64,000 nt of DNA from assembly GCA_037443425.1 (NCBI GenBank), contig JBBIOI010000002.1:33508-97507 (forward strand), in the 5' to 3' direction. Origin of the DNA: JBBIOI01 sp037443425. Lineage in GTDB: Bacteria; Desulfobacterota; BSN033; UBA1163. The notes under the pieces are model-generated. The model was not told where the DNA came from and did no database searches. It saw only the letters and a list, made by a program, of their open reading frames with translations. The position numbers were made by a program, and so were the translations under genes. Below, piece after piece: positions 37,701 to 45,027 of this stretch. Numbering within the stretch: position 1 is the stretch's first letter; each line of letters opens with the position of its first letter.

Positions 37701-38996
37701 ATTCCCAGCAAGTCTTATTACCTCATTTCTCTCTGTTTTAAATGAAAAAAGATAACTTGGTTTTTTATTCAGTTCATTACTAAAATTATTTATCTTTAAT
37801 TCAATTGAATCAATTTTTGTTCTAAATGGTTTTGGCCTTGATTGATCTGAAAAAGAAAGCTTCCCTTCATTCAGTTCAAAATCATCAATATTTATTGATA
37901 AATAAGCCTGCCCTCCCTTTTTTTCATTAGGAGACGGAGTCTTTGCCTCTATCTTTTTAGATAAAACAGATTCAATATTTAGAACACCCTTGGAATCTCT
38001 CTGTATATCAATTTCTGGCGATTGTATTGATAGTTTTGATAGATGAAAGAATCTTCTCAGAGGTTCTGTTGGAGCAATTCCAACTTCAATGAGGGGTATC
38101 CTTAAAATAGGTTTTCCCTTTATATCATTCATAACAACATTCTTTATTGAAATGCTACCTGAAACTATCAATGATGGTACTTTATTTTTATGCTGAATAA
38201 ATGATAGGTTTGTTTTTACATCAAGATAGGTAGAGACTAAAATAAAATTCAATTTAAGAGGCAGATAGGTAAGGTAGTTTGGTAAATCTAAATCCTTAAT
38301 GGTTAAATCCACAGTTGTTTCAAAAGATTCAGAGAATGGTTTTGTCTTGCCGGAAATTGAATAAAAGGTATCATTGATTTTCGCCGAAAATTTTGGTTGG
38401 ACAAATATTTCGATATAATAAGGTAAGTTTGATAAAAAAGGAACGGCTATATTCAGTTCCCTTACTGTATGCTTTTTCCCTTTCGGTTCATCCCAGAAGT
38501 CGATGTTACCATTTATAATCTGTATATTATTTAAAGAAAATCTTAATGGTTTCGCCTTTTCTTCTTTTTTAGATTCTTTCTTTGGTATTAGATCAGAGAA
38601 ATTATAGGAGAGGTCTTTGTATCTATCGATTTTTATAAATGGGTTGATTAATTTGATTTCTTTAACAATAATCGCTCGCTTAATTGCTGAAAGGCTTTGG
38701 AGATTGAGATAGAGTTCATCAAAGGATAAAAAGACACCAGAGCCTTTACGCTCTTTCACCTTAAATCCTCTTACTGTTGCCGAGAGTAAATAGGGATTAA
38801 CTTTGATCTTATCGATTGTTACCTCACGGTGGATTTTTTCAGAAATTTTTTTAATCAATATTGATTTAAGAATAGGAGGAAATACAAAAAAGCCAAATAT
38901 GGTAAAAATTGCAAAGAATATTGCCAGTCCAATTAGACATTTTTTTATGTATTTAATATTAAAAACCTTCATTTTATTACCTTTGTTTTGAGGCAT
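34752..38996 (-). CDS. Giant DUF748/AsmA-like envelope protein (1414 aa)
   Basis: One N-terminal transmembrane anchor (CLIGLAIFFAIFTIFGFFVF, about 15-34) followed by a long periplasmic chain of repeated AsmA-like beta segments: the pattern F-x-D-x-x-x-(P/E)-x-F-x-x-x-(I/L)-x-x-I recurs, and phrases such as SLSLLLNNKGRISTSGTIALNP and YLSLLLDKKGYISTKGTIGIDP are internal repeats. The C-terminus (DYGSNLLTENNSKKIETLTKVL ... RIFIIESRSLEPEKK) resembles an OmpA-like domain. DUF748 proteins belong to the AsmA/TamB group thought to bridge the periplasm for phospholipid movement. Single gene, same direction as mscL (24 bp gap). Confidence 0.85.
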   Translation of the reverse strand: MPQNKGNKMKVFNIKYIKKCLIGLAIFFAIFTIFGFFVFPPILKSILIKKISEKIHREVTIDKIKVNPYLLSATVRGFKVKERKGSGVFLSFDELYLNLQSLSAIKRAIIVKEIKLINPFIKIDRYKDLSYNFSDLIPKKESKKEEKAKPLRFSLNNIQIINGNIDFWDEPKGKKHTVRELNIAVPFLSNLPYYIEIFVQPKFSAKINDTFYSISGKTKPFSESFETTVDLTIKDLDLPNYLTYLPLKLNFILVSTYLDVKTNLSFIQHKNKVPSLIVSGSISIKNVVMNDIKGKPILRIPLIEVGIAPTEPLRRFFHLSKLSIQSPEIDIQRDSKGVLNIESVLSKKIEAKTPSPNEKKGGQAYLSINIDDFELNEGKLSFSDQSRPKPFRTKIDSIELKINNFSNELNKKPSYLFSFKTERNEVIRLAGNFSINPIWVKGLLEAKSLYIKKYSPYYMENILFDIDDGKLDLLTNYQYEKDKDEPKILLSGISATLSSLRLRKKGEDNDFFKAPVISLKDTQLDFTQKEIKIGSFFTEKGILILNRLKNGDFDLVKLFPSPAKKEFGKNHSIKGREKSWSITIEKFLLDKYNVKMTDFSTPVPNILLGENIRFSGENLTTMKNVKGRFYLSLLLDKKGYISTKGTIGIDPINIEGSLDIRNIALKNYLIYIHERVLFDIEEGEAVILANYIFKKTDKEQELKISKGSISLSNLMLKKRYEEKSFVFLPISLINNLNLNLTAQELSIGEISTQMGSLLVRRYKDGKLNLQTLLVESQKPVEISHQEAEKVSEVRPDKKWLVNVGKIVLERYKVKFVDEMTSEPVDVTAEDINLIAENVSNKENSKGKLSLSLLLNNKGRISTSGTIALNPVDANLNMEIKDLEIRPFQAYFTDKVKITVTEGSISTAGNLSIKISEERDIKFNYKGEATLSRFASIDKINGDDFLKWSSLSFNDLNIGYSPILVDIKGISLTDFYARIIINPDGKLNIQDILKKEVPKEDKKQKEEGVASSKDKKIERNIKIDTITLQGGTIEFTDRSIKPEYSSKLVEILGRVSGLSSEETVFGDLDLRAKLDNYAPLEITGKLNLLREDLYVDLKVRFKDMDLSPMTPYSGKYVGYTIEKGKLSFDLEYQIDKRRLNAKNYIFLDQFNFGEKVESPHATKLPVKLAIALLKDRNGEIKLDIPVRGSLDDPKFSIGRIILQIIINLITKAVTSPFALIGAIFGGGEELSYLEFDYGSNLLTENNSKKIETLTKVLYERPSLKIDIAGYVDLERDRDGLKQYFFQRKLKFQKLKEMIKKGQPAIAVDDVKIEPTEYEKYLTMAYKEEKFPKPRNILGIPKKLPAPEMEKLILTHIEIKESDLRNLAIQRATKVKDAILKSGKIEPERIFIIESRSLEPEKKENLKNSRVELKIK

Positions 38997-39027
38997 ACTA
39001 AAAAATATTATTTAATCTTTTTAAAAA

Positions 39028-39939
39028 TTAGGGGCTTTTTACTTCTTGAGCTTTGTAAACCCCGATTGGACCCCACTCATATATCCCTCCTTTATTTACA
39101 AGAGACAATCCCGAAAAATTGGTTCTGTAAAAAATTTCATAAGTGGTGAGTATCTCCTTACCGTCTACGATTAAACGCATTCTTCCCTGGGCATCTCTAA
39201 TCCACTGTAATCGATGTGGCATCCCATCATCAAGAAATGGATACTGAGAGGCAGTTTCAATAAGGAAGCTTCTTCCATCCCATTCACGGTATATCTCTAT
39301 TGGACGACTTGCAGAAGGAGAGGCTTGATAAACTAATCTATATAAGGGCACAGGAGGGTTTCCACCAATAAGAATAACCTCCATTGATCCCCAAGATGAC
39401 CCCGAAACCATTGTAATGTCTACTTCAAAGTCTGGTTCTATTTTTGCGAGTGTATAAATCCGTGCTTCTTTAACTACCGAAGGTTTATCAACTGGCTTTT
39501 TCTCCTCGGAAGGGGCCTTGAGTATCTCCCTCAAAAAACCACCGATAGGACTTTCTCGCTCAGGTGTTTGTGCTGGAGTTTCGGATGGATACCTCTCTAC
39601 ATAAACCTCGCTAAGGAGCCTTCGAGAAGATGTTACTTTAAATACACCAGATTCGATTATCCAAGTTGGATTATACCTTAATTCGCCATCAGAAAAATCA
39701 TCATAAATAAATACTGAACGTAATTTTGAACGGTATTGTTTGACCAAAGACAGAAGCTCTTCAATAAATTTCGGGTGGGCTATCATTCGTTTATCAGCCT
39801 CTTTAACCTTTTGTTCCAGCTCATTTAGAAGTTCATTAAGGACCTTTCTATCCTGATCTGTACTAAATCCAAAATTTGGTAAAATAGATATTAGAAACAT
39901 TGAAATAAAAAGAATCATGATCCATTTATATAGTTTCAT
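39028..39939 (-). CDS. Exported hypothetical protein with LamG-like domain
   Basis: A 303-aa exported protein: signal peptide (about 1-26), a charged helical segment with coiled-coil tendency (DRKVLNELLNELEQKVKEAD), then a beta-rich domain beginning DDFSDGELRYNPTWIIESGVFKV and ending GLSLVNKGGIYEWGPIGVYK, the layout of concanavalin/LamG-like folds found in 3-keto-disaccharide hydrolase-type proteins. A proline/acid linker interrupts it at about 115-155. No catalytic residues are recognised. Expressed from its own promoter at 39983-40012. Confidence 0.65.
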   Translation of the reverse strand: MKLYKWIMILFISMFLISILPNFGFSTDQDRKVLNELLNELEQKVKEADKRMIAHPKFIEELLSLVKQYRSKLRSVFIYDDFSDGELRYNPTWIIESGVFKVTSSRRLLSEVYVERYPSETPAQTPERESPIGGFLREILKAPSEEKKPVDKPSVVKEARIYTLAKIEPDFEVDITMVSGSSWGSMEVILIGGNPPVPLYRLVYQASPSASRPIEIYREWDGRSFLIETASQYPFLDDGMPHRLQWIRDAQGRMRLIVDGKEILTTYEIFYRTNFSGLSLVNKGGIYEWGPIGVYKAQEVKSP

Positions 39940-39982
39940 AAATCCCTCCTAAGTGTTATTGGAAATATTATTTCCTAATTAA

Positions 39983-40012
39983 ATAATATTTTTTTTTACT
40001 CTCTAATGTCAA
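39983..40012 (-). promoter_or_regulatory. Promoter of the LamG-like gene, next to a repeat end
   Basis: Minus-strand TTGACA (40012-40007), 18-nt spacer, TATTAT (39988-39983). The end of the inverted-repeat element begins 11 nt beyond the TTGACA, the same spacing as at 41735, 54704 and 57870. Confidence 0.5.
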
Positions 40013-40023
40013 TGATTTTTTTG

Positions 40024-40234
40024 GAGTCTTCTGAAAAACTATTTAAAATCTTTTCAGATTGGGGAGGTGGTGTGAAAAAGCCTTCGAGGAGATACCTTTT
40101 ATAGATTGAGTGATCTTGTATAGATTGTCATTACGAGACGAAGCCGAAGCAATCTCTCCAAAATTTTCATTCTAAGCTAAGCGAGTAATCTATGAGCTTA
40201 CTCGTCTCCCGCATCAAGTGCGGGATCCTCAAAA
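40024..40234. repeat. Composite intergenic repeat (copy C)
   Basis: This fills most of the 320-bp gap between the LamG-like gene and hisF. The first part (40024-40126) is one end of the same inverted-repeat family as 54472-54692: GAGTCTTCTGAAAAACTATT, then GTGAAAAAGCCTTCGAGG and ATACCTTTTATAGATT all match the reverse complement of that copy's right half. The second part starts GTCATTACGAGACGAAGCCG (40127) and matches the 95-bp GTCATTGCGAG element at 57709-57803. A small hairpin CCCGCA/TGCGGG (about 40208-40225) follows. Confidence 0.75.
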
Positions 40235-40259
40235 CGACTTTGTCAGATTACGATCTAAC

Positions 40260-41024
40260 TCAAAGATTTACCCGTAACCCCTTTTCCTTTAAATATTCCT
40301 TAACCTGTTTAATGCTGAGGATGCGATAATGAAAGACTGAAGCAGCAAGTAGAATTTGAGCCCCGCCTTTCACAACCGCCTCGTAGAAATGCTCAAGTTT
40401 TCCTGCTCCACCTGAGGCAACCACAGGTATACTCACTACTTCTGAAATTGCTTTTATAAATTCGAGATCGTAACCCGCTTGAGTTCCATCTCCATCTATA
40501 CTCGTAGGAAGAATGATTCCTGCACCCATATCCTCACACTGTTTAGCCCAGCTAACAGCATCTTTTCCAACAGGCATTGTACCACCTGCGACGACCAGTT
40601 CAAAACCAGATGGCATTGACCTATTTCTTCGTGCGTCAATAGCAATAGTTATTCGGTCTTTGCCAAATTTTTTGGAGGCCTGTCTTATTAAGTCAGGATT
40701 TTTAACTGCAGCACTATTCATAGAAATTCTATCTGCACCAGCATTCAGAACTAACTCAATATCTTCAAGTGTAGATATACCACCACCAACGGTCAGTGGT
40801 ATGTTAATAACTGAAGAAACATTTTTAACCCATTCAAGTCTGGTCTTACGGTTTTCTACTGTAGCAGAGATGTCAAGCATTGCAAGTTCATCAGCGCCTT
40901 CCTTTTCATAAAATTTAGCATTTTCAATAGGGTCGCCCGCATCTTTGATATTCACAAAATGGATGCCCTTTACCACTCGACCATCTTTCATATCCAAACA
41001 TGGCATAATTTTTATAGTAATCAT
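40260..41024 (-). CDS. hisF: Imidazole glycerol phosphate synthase subunit HisF
   Basis: Cyclase subunit of histidine biosynthesis, converting PRFAR plus ammonia from HisH to IGP and AICAR. The 254-aa (beta/alpha)8 barrel begins KIMPCLDMKDGRVVKGIHF with the catalytic Asp, has LTVGGGISTLEDIE, the second catalytic Asp in STSIDGDGTQAGYDLEF (reads PTSIDGDGTQ here), and VASGGAGKLEHF for phosphate binding. Normal length. No other his gene is adjacent, so the pathway is scattered or continues elsewhere. Confidence 0.96.
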   Translation of the reverse strand: MITIKIMPCLDMKDGRVVKGIHFVNIKDAGDPIENAKFYEKEGADELAMLDISATVENRKTRLEWVKNVSSVINIPLTVGGGISTLEDIELVLNAGADRISMNSAAVKNPDLIRQASKKFGKDRITIAIDARRNRSMPSGFELVVAGGTMPVGKDAVSWAKQCEDMGAGIILPTSIDGDGTQAGYDLEFIKAISEVVSIPVVASGGAGKLEHFYEAVVKGGAQILLAASVFHYRILSIKQVKEYLKEKGLRVNL

Positions 41025-41175
41025 TGAGGATTTCCTTTCAAAAAAATTAAATTAATTATATTTCCTAAGTTAATCAAAGTCAATGCTACTGGCAGAAACT
41101 ATCCAAACATATATAATTTCCTTATATATTATTTTAAAAACTTTAAAAACTTATCTTGAATAAAATTTTTCACTG

Positions 41176-41181
41176 TATAAT
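41176..41181 (+). promoter_or_regulatory. -10 box of the selenoprotein gene (near-leaderless)
   Basis: A perfect TATAAT with T-G just upstream. Transcription would start about 41188, only a few nt before the ATG at 41191, and there is no ribosome binding site, so the mRNA may be leaderless. The -35 region is weak (TTGAAT at too short a spacing). Confidence 0.4.
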
Positions 41182-41190
41182 AATTTTATT

Positions 41191-41508
41191 ATGAGTAAAG
41201 TAATTCAAGTTAAGGTAGTTTCTTTAGAGAATTGTAAAGCAACACCCCTTACCATTTCATTATTAAAAGAGATTGCCAAGGAGATGGGATTGGATATTGA
41301 ATTAATACACACGATTGTTAAGACACCTGAAGAGGCTAAAGAGCATCACCATATTGGAAGTCCAACTGTCCAAATTAATGGCTTGGATATAGAGCCTGAG
41401 GCAAGAAACATCGAGCAATTTGGTATTACTTGAAGAAGTTATGGGACATCGTCGATGCCCTCAAGAGAACTTATCAAGGCATCATTTTACGAAGCATTGA
41501 AAAAATGA
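41191..41508 (+). CDS. Thioredoxin-fold selenoprotein, in-frame UGA (41431) read as selenocysteine
   Basis: Read to the first stop this is an 80-aa thioredoxin-like fragment (CKATP near residue 15, HIGSPTVQINGLDIEPEARN). The frame goes on past UGA 41431-41433 for 24 more sense codons to UGA 41506: QFGIT-U-RSYGTSSMPSRELIK... In the related small thioredoxin-fold family the same place, after the GSPT-DIEP block, carries FG-x-x-C-R-x-Y ... G-x-P-x-x-x-(I/L), so the UGA sits exactly at the conserved Cys. A hairpin GGG-A-CATC-GTC-GATG-CCC (41443-41460) has its GU loop 18 nt after the UGA, as expected for a bacterial SECIS; outer arms AAGTT/AACTT extend it. Total 105 aa. The redox role is inferred. 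Confidence 0.75.
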
Positions 41509-41530
41509 TTTTAATAATACAGAGAAGTGT

Positions 41531-41723
41531 AAGACCTCTGAAAAAGTATTTAGAATGGATTAATAGATAGGAGAAGAAAAGCTTTATTGTGGACGACATC
41601 CTAAGTTAATTCAGCAGGGGTTTTTTCTAAAGCGATTTTTAGAAATTTAAACATTAAAAGCCCGCATTCGAAGGGTTTTGAACCCTACCTCCCCGGTCTT
41701 TCAAAGACTTTTTCGGAAGTCTC
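41531..41723. repeat. Inverted-repeat element (copy A)
   Basis: About 193 bp between the selenoprotein gene and tadA. Ends are inverted: AGACCTCTGAAAAAGTATTT on the left and AGACTTTTTCGGAAGTCTC on the right. The right half in reverse complement matches the left half of copy B at 54472: GGGTTCAAAACCCTTCGAA and TGCGGGCTTTTAAT are nearly identical. No open reading frame, so it is MITE-like. The remaining bases of the gap (41509-41530) show nothing. Confidence 0.75.
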
Positions 41724-41734
41724 TAGTACAAATA

Positions 41735-41763
41735 TTGACAATGGGTTGTTAATGTGGGATAAA
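41735..41763 (+). promoter_or_regulatory. Promoter of tadA, next to a repeat end
   Basis: TTGACA (41735-41740), 17-nt spacer, GATAAA (41758-41763), 18 bp before the ATG. The inverted-repeat element ends at 41723, leaving an 11-nt gap to the -35. Confidence 0.5.
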
Positions 41764-41780
41764 AATATCGAAGGCTTAAA

Positions 41781-42278
41781 ATGTTTGAAAGGAACATCGA
41801 GATCGATAAAAGATTTATGAGAGAGGCATTAAAAGAGGCAGAGATAGCTGAAAAGGATGGTGAGGTCCCGATAGGTGCTGTTATAGTAAGAGACGGAGAG
41901 ATTATTACAAAAGCACACAACCGTTGTATAGAACTTAATGATCCAACTGCACATGCTGAGATATTGGTAATAAGAGAGGCGGGAAGAATTTTGAAAAATT
42001 ATAGATTAGGAAATACTGTTATATATGTAACTGCTGAGCCTTGTGCAATGTGTGTTTCAGCAATGGTAAATGGAAGGATTTCAAGGCTGGTTTTCGGGGC
42101 ACTGGAGCCGAAGACAGGTGCTGTGGAGTCAAGATTGAGATTGCTTGATGGTAATAATTTTAACCACAAAATAGAGGTTGAAAAAGGAGTACTTGAAGAG
42201 GAGTGTTTGGAAATCTTAAGGTCTTTTTTCAGAAGGAGGAGGATGGAGAGAAGGGGAGAGGTTGCCGAGCTGGTTTAA
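41781..42278 (+). CDS. tadA: tRNA-specific adenosine deaminase TadA
   Basis: Zinc deaminase making inosine at the wobble position of tRNA-Arg. The 165-aa protein has the zinc/catalytic motif TAHAEILVIREAG and PCAMCVSAMVNGRISRLVFGA. Normal size, but the C-terminus is unusual: after FFRRRRMERR the last codons (GEVAELV and the TAA) are read from the 5' end of a tRNA-Ser copy beginning at 42255. The original stop appears to have been lost or moved when that copy arose. Confidence 0.95.
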   Translation: MFERNIEIDKRFMREALKEAEIAEKDGEVPIGAVIVRDGEIITKAHNRCIELNDPTAHAEILVIREAGRILKNYRLGNTVIYVTAEPCAMCVSAMVNGRISRLVFGALEPKTGAVESRLRLLDGNNFNHKIEVEKGVLEEECLEILRSFFRRRRMERRGEVAELV

Positions 42279-42416
42279 GGCGCCGCTCTCGAAAAGCGGT
42301 TCTCCCCAAAGGAGACGTGGGTTCGGCGACCAGAGGGAGGCGGAGTGAGCGTTAGCGAGCGAGCACATCCCACTCTCTGGCACTAAACGTGCCAGAGTAG
42401 GTGGGATGAGAACCCA
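42255..42416 (+). pseudogene. Broken tRNA-Ser(CGA) copy with inserted sequence in the T-loop
   Basis: Nucleotides 42255-42325 are identical to the first 71 nt of the intact tRNA-Ser at 42442-42512, through the TTCG of the T-loop. The sequence then departs into about 90 nt that contain a GC-rich stretch with GAGCGTTAGCGAGCGAGC, a perfect hairpin CTCTGGCAC/GTGCCAGAG (around 42374-42396) flanked by CATCCCAC/GTGGGATG, and a T-arm-like GTGGG-ATGAGAA-CCCAC ending at 42416. No acceptor 3' strand CCTCTCC or CCA follows. Its first 24 nt also encode the end of tadA. Confidence 0.8.
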
Positions 42417-42441
42417 CAGATAGGAGTTAGAAATAAATAAT

Positions 42442-42531
42442 GGAGAGGTTGCCGAGCTGGTTTAAGGCGCCGCTCTCGAAAAGCGGTTCTCCCCAAAGGA
42501 GACGTGGGTTCGAATCCCACCCTCTCCGCCA
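42442..42531 (+). tRNA. tRNA-Ser (anticodon CGA)
   Basis: 90 nt, class II tRNA with long variable arm. Acceptor GGAGAGG pairs with CCTCTCC, followed by G and encoded CCA; anticodon loop CTCGAAA gives CGA; T-arm GTGGG-TTCGAAT-CCCAC. Decodes UCG. Confidence 0.95.
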
Positions 42532-42581
42532 ATTATAAGAAGAGTATAGTAACGAGCGATATTAGCTGAGCGGTTATAAAT

Positions 42582-42676
42582 GGAGAGATGCCCGAGTTGG
42601 CCGAAGGGGCACGACTGGAAATCGTGTGTTCCGACTAAAATCGGAACCGAGGGTTCGAATCCCTCTCTCTCCGCCA
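42582..42676 (+). tRNA. tRNA-Ser (anticodon GGA)
   Basis: 95 nt, class II. Acceptor GGAGAGA pairs with TCTCTCC, then G and encoded CCA; anticodon stem ACGACTGGAAATCGT with loop CTGGAAA gives GGA; long variable arm TTCCGACTAAAATCGGAA; T-arm GAGGG-TTCGAAT-CCCTC. Decodes UCC and UCU. Confidence 0.95.
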
Positions 42677-42713
42677 TAATCTGATGGATTTATATAGAGC
42701 TTGAAAAGGTCTT

Positions 42714-42821
42714 GTTGATAGTCGGGTCCTGCGCAACAAAGAATTACAAACCCCGCCAGGTCCGGAAGGAAGCAACGGTAGTAATCTCCTTTGTGTGCCG
42801 CAGGGGAGCCTGACTATCAAC
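42714..42821 (+). ncRNA. ffs: Signal recognition particle RNA (4.5S, small bacterial type)
   Basis: About 108 nt forming a long hairpin: GTTGATAGTC (42714-42723) pairs with GACTATCAAC (42812-42821). The apical domain holds the Ffh-binding signature CCAGGTCCGGAAGGAAGCA with the GGAA tetraloop. Position between tRNA-Ser and dnaX is the usual one. The RNA partners with Ffh for co-translational membrane targeting. Confidence 0.93.
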
Positions 42822-42868
42822 AAATTATTTTTTATGCAAAATAGATTTCAATCTTAGGTTAGAGAGAT

Positions 42869-44641
42869 ATGTCATATTTGGTTTTAGCAAGGAAATGGAG
42901 ACCACAGGTCTTTGAGGATGTTGTTGGACAGAGACATATCACAAAAACACTCCAAAATGCAATCTCTCAAAACCGTGTCTCACATGCATTTCTTTTTACA
43001 GGTTCAAGAGGGGTTGGAAAGACCTCTACTGCACGGATACTTGCAAAGGCACTGAATTGTGAGCGAGGGCCAGATATTAATCCATGTAATCAATGTAAAA
43101 CATGTGAAGAGATTACACATGGTACATCGCTGGATGTTATCGAAATCGATGGCGCCTCCAATCGTGGCATAGATGAGATTAGGGAATTAAGAGAAAATGC
43201 CCGCTACACGCCTGCAAAGAGTCGCTACAAGATTTACATAATTGATGAAGTTCATATGTTGACAAGGGAGGCCTTCAATGCACTGCTTAAGACCCTGGAA
43301 GAACCACCTCCTCATATAATCTTCATATTTGCCACTACAGAGCCTCATAAAATTCCTGAAACCATACTTTCTCGCTGCCAAAGATATGACTTTAGAAGGA
43401 TCCCATTGAGGTTGATTATCGAAAGCCTTAAACGTATTGTTGATGAGGAAAAGATCAATATAAGTGAGAGAGGAATTTTCTTTATTGCTCAAGAATCTGA
43501 TGGAAGCTTGAGGGATGCACAGAGTATTCTTGATCAGGTTATTTCATATAGCGGAAAAGAGATAAAGGATGAGGATATTGCTGATATCCTTGGTCTAATT
43601 GATAGGCAAATTATCTATGACACAATAGAGGCAGTAATAGAAAGAGACGCAGCAAGATGTCTTAGGATTGTAGATCATGTTTATCAATATGGAATCGATC
43701 TTCAGCATTTTTGTAGAGAACTTCTCAAATATATTAGAAACTTGATTATTATGAAGGTGAGTAAAAATCCTGAAGCCCTTCTGGAGTTAACAGAAGATGA
43801 ATTTGAAATTTTAAAGAACCAGGCAGAAAATCTGGATATTGAGCAACTTAATCATCTTTTTAGTATACTTTTAAAAGGAGAGGAAGAGATAGCTCAATCA
43901 ACATTTCCAAGGGTTATGCTTGAGATGACATTGATAAGGATGGCAAATATCAAACAGATTGTTCAAATAGATGAGATCATAAAGAAGTTAGAGAAGATGG
44001 AAAAGATAGGTTTTAAAGCTAACATCTCCGATTATGATGCTTCTCTGAGTAAGACTCTTTTAGTCCCTGAAAATATTGAGATGGAGATTAGCACCAATAA
44101 ATTAGCTGACTCGGAAAGAGTAAAGGGTGATGAATTTAGGGAGGAGAAATCTTTATATCTTAATGAAAATCCTGAAATTAGTTCTTCTGAAATAGAAGAA
44201 GGATTTAAATCTCCTGTTGAGGAGGAATCTCTGCCTCAAGAGAATTATCAAGATCTCTGGAAAGGTCTGGTTGAATACACAAAAACAAAAAATCCAATCC
44301 TTGGTTCTTTTCTTGCCCTGGGTTCTCTTATAAAGATTAATGATGAAAAGGTTGAACTTGGCTTTGAAAAGGATTCGTTCCATTACGATAGGATTTTGGA
44401 AAGGGAGAATAAGAAACAACTTGAATCTATTTGTAAAGAGTTTTTTAAAAAGGATTTAAAGCTCGTCATTACCCCTTTTGAAGCGAAAGAAAAAATAAAC
44501 AATCGTTTTGAGGCAAAGGCTAAGATGAGTAACCATTTTAACCTTGAAACCCAAAAAGAGGAAAAGATAGAAAACCCTTTAATAAAAGAGATCATTAGTA
44601 CCTTTAATGGGAAGATAATCCAGAATAGAACAGGAGAATAA
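42869..44641 (+). CDS. dnaX: DNA polymerase III subunits gamma/tau
   Basis: Clamp-loader ATPase of the replisome, 590 aa. Begins MSYLVLARKWRPQVFEDVVGQ; Walker A GSRGVGKTSTARILAKALNC; zinc site CNQCKTCEEI after CERGPDINP; Walker B IYIIDEVHMLT; sensor FATTEPHKIPETILSRCQRYDF. The C-terminal region beyond about 370 is poorly conserved and would form the tau tail. Followed after 2 bp by ybaB/ebfC and then recR, the classical dnaX-ebfC-recR operon. Confidence 0.97.
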   Translation: MSYLVLARKWRPQVFEDVVGQRHITKTLQNAISQNRVSHAFLFTGSRGVGKTSTARILAKALNCERGPDINPCNQCKTCEEITHGTSLDVIEIDGASNRGIDEIRELRENARYTPAKSRYKIYIIDEVHMLTREAFNALLKTLEEPPPHIIFIFATTEPHKIPETILSRCQRYDFRRIPLRLIIESLKRIVDEEKINISERGIFFIAQESDGSLRDAQSILDQVISYSGKEIKDEDIADILGLIDRQIIYDTIEAVIERDAARCLRIVDHVYQYGIDLQHFCRELLKYIRNLIIMKVSKNPEALLELTEDEFEILKNQAENLDIEQLNHLFSILLKGEEEIAQSTFPRVMLEMTLIRMANIKQIVQIDEIIKKLEKMEKIGFKANISDYDASLSKTLLVPENIEMEISTNKLADSERVKGDEFREEKSLYLNENPEISSSEIEEGFKSPVEEESLPQENYQDLWKGLVEYTKTKNPILGSFLALGSLIKINDEKVELGFEKDSFHYDRILERENKKQLESICKEFFKKDLKLVITPFEAKEKINNRFEAKAKMSNHFNLETQKEEKIENPLIKEIISTFNGKIIQNRTGE

Positions 44642-44643
44642 CT

Positions 44644-44958
44644 ATGTCGAAAGGTCTTGGTAATATATTGAAACAGGCACAGCAGATTCATTCAAAGATA
44701 TCACAACTTCAGGAAGAGATGGCACAAAAGACCGTAGAGGCAAGCTCTGGTGGCGGAATGGTGAATGTTGTGATGAATGGACGTCAGCAGGTTATATCTA
44801 TTCGAATAGATCCAGAGGTTGTTAATCGTGATGATATAGATATGCTACAGGATCTGATCATGGCTGCTGTAAACGAGGCTATAAAAAAAACGCAGGAGAT
44901 GGTAACCGAAGAGATGAAGAGGATCACAGGAGGTTTTAGTATTCCGGGATTATTTTAA
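44644..44958 (+). CDS. YbaB/EbfC nucleoid-associated protein
   Basis: Small dimeric DNA-binding protein of 104 aa. The tweezer-like core is seen in LKQAQQIHSKISQLQEEMAQK, EASSGGGMVNVVMNGRQQVISI and DPEVVNRDDIDMLQDLIMAAVNEAIKK. Always found between dnaX and recR in this operon. Binds DNA with little sequence preference. Confidence 0.95.
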   Translation: MSKGLGNILKQAQQIHSKISQLQEEMAQKTVEASSGGGMVNVVMNGRQQVISIRIDPEVVNRDDIDMLQDLIMAAVNEAIKKTQEMVTEEMKRITGGFSIPGLF

Positions 44959-45027
44959 AATCCCTTGATTTTTCTATTCTTCATCTATCTTATTTAATCC
45001 TATTAAAGAAAGGAAAAATCTTTACAA

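Noticed and set aside
42255..42331. Functional second tRNA-Ser gene
   Set aside because: The T-loop is interrupted and no acceptor 3' strand complementary to GGAGAGG follows.
42462..42823. Small minus-strand ORFs over the tRNA-Ser and SRP RNA genes
   Set aside because: They are antisense readings of structured RNA genes; phrases such as GGEGGIRTHV are well-known tRNA-derived artefacts.
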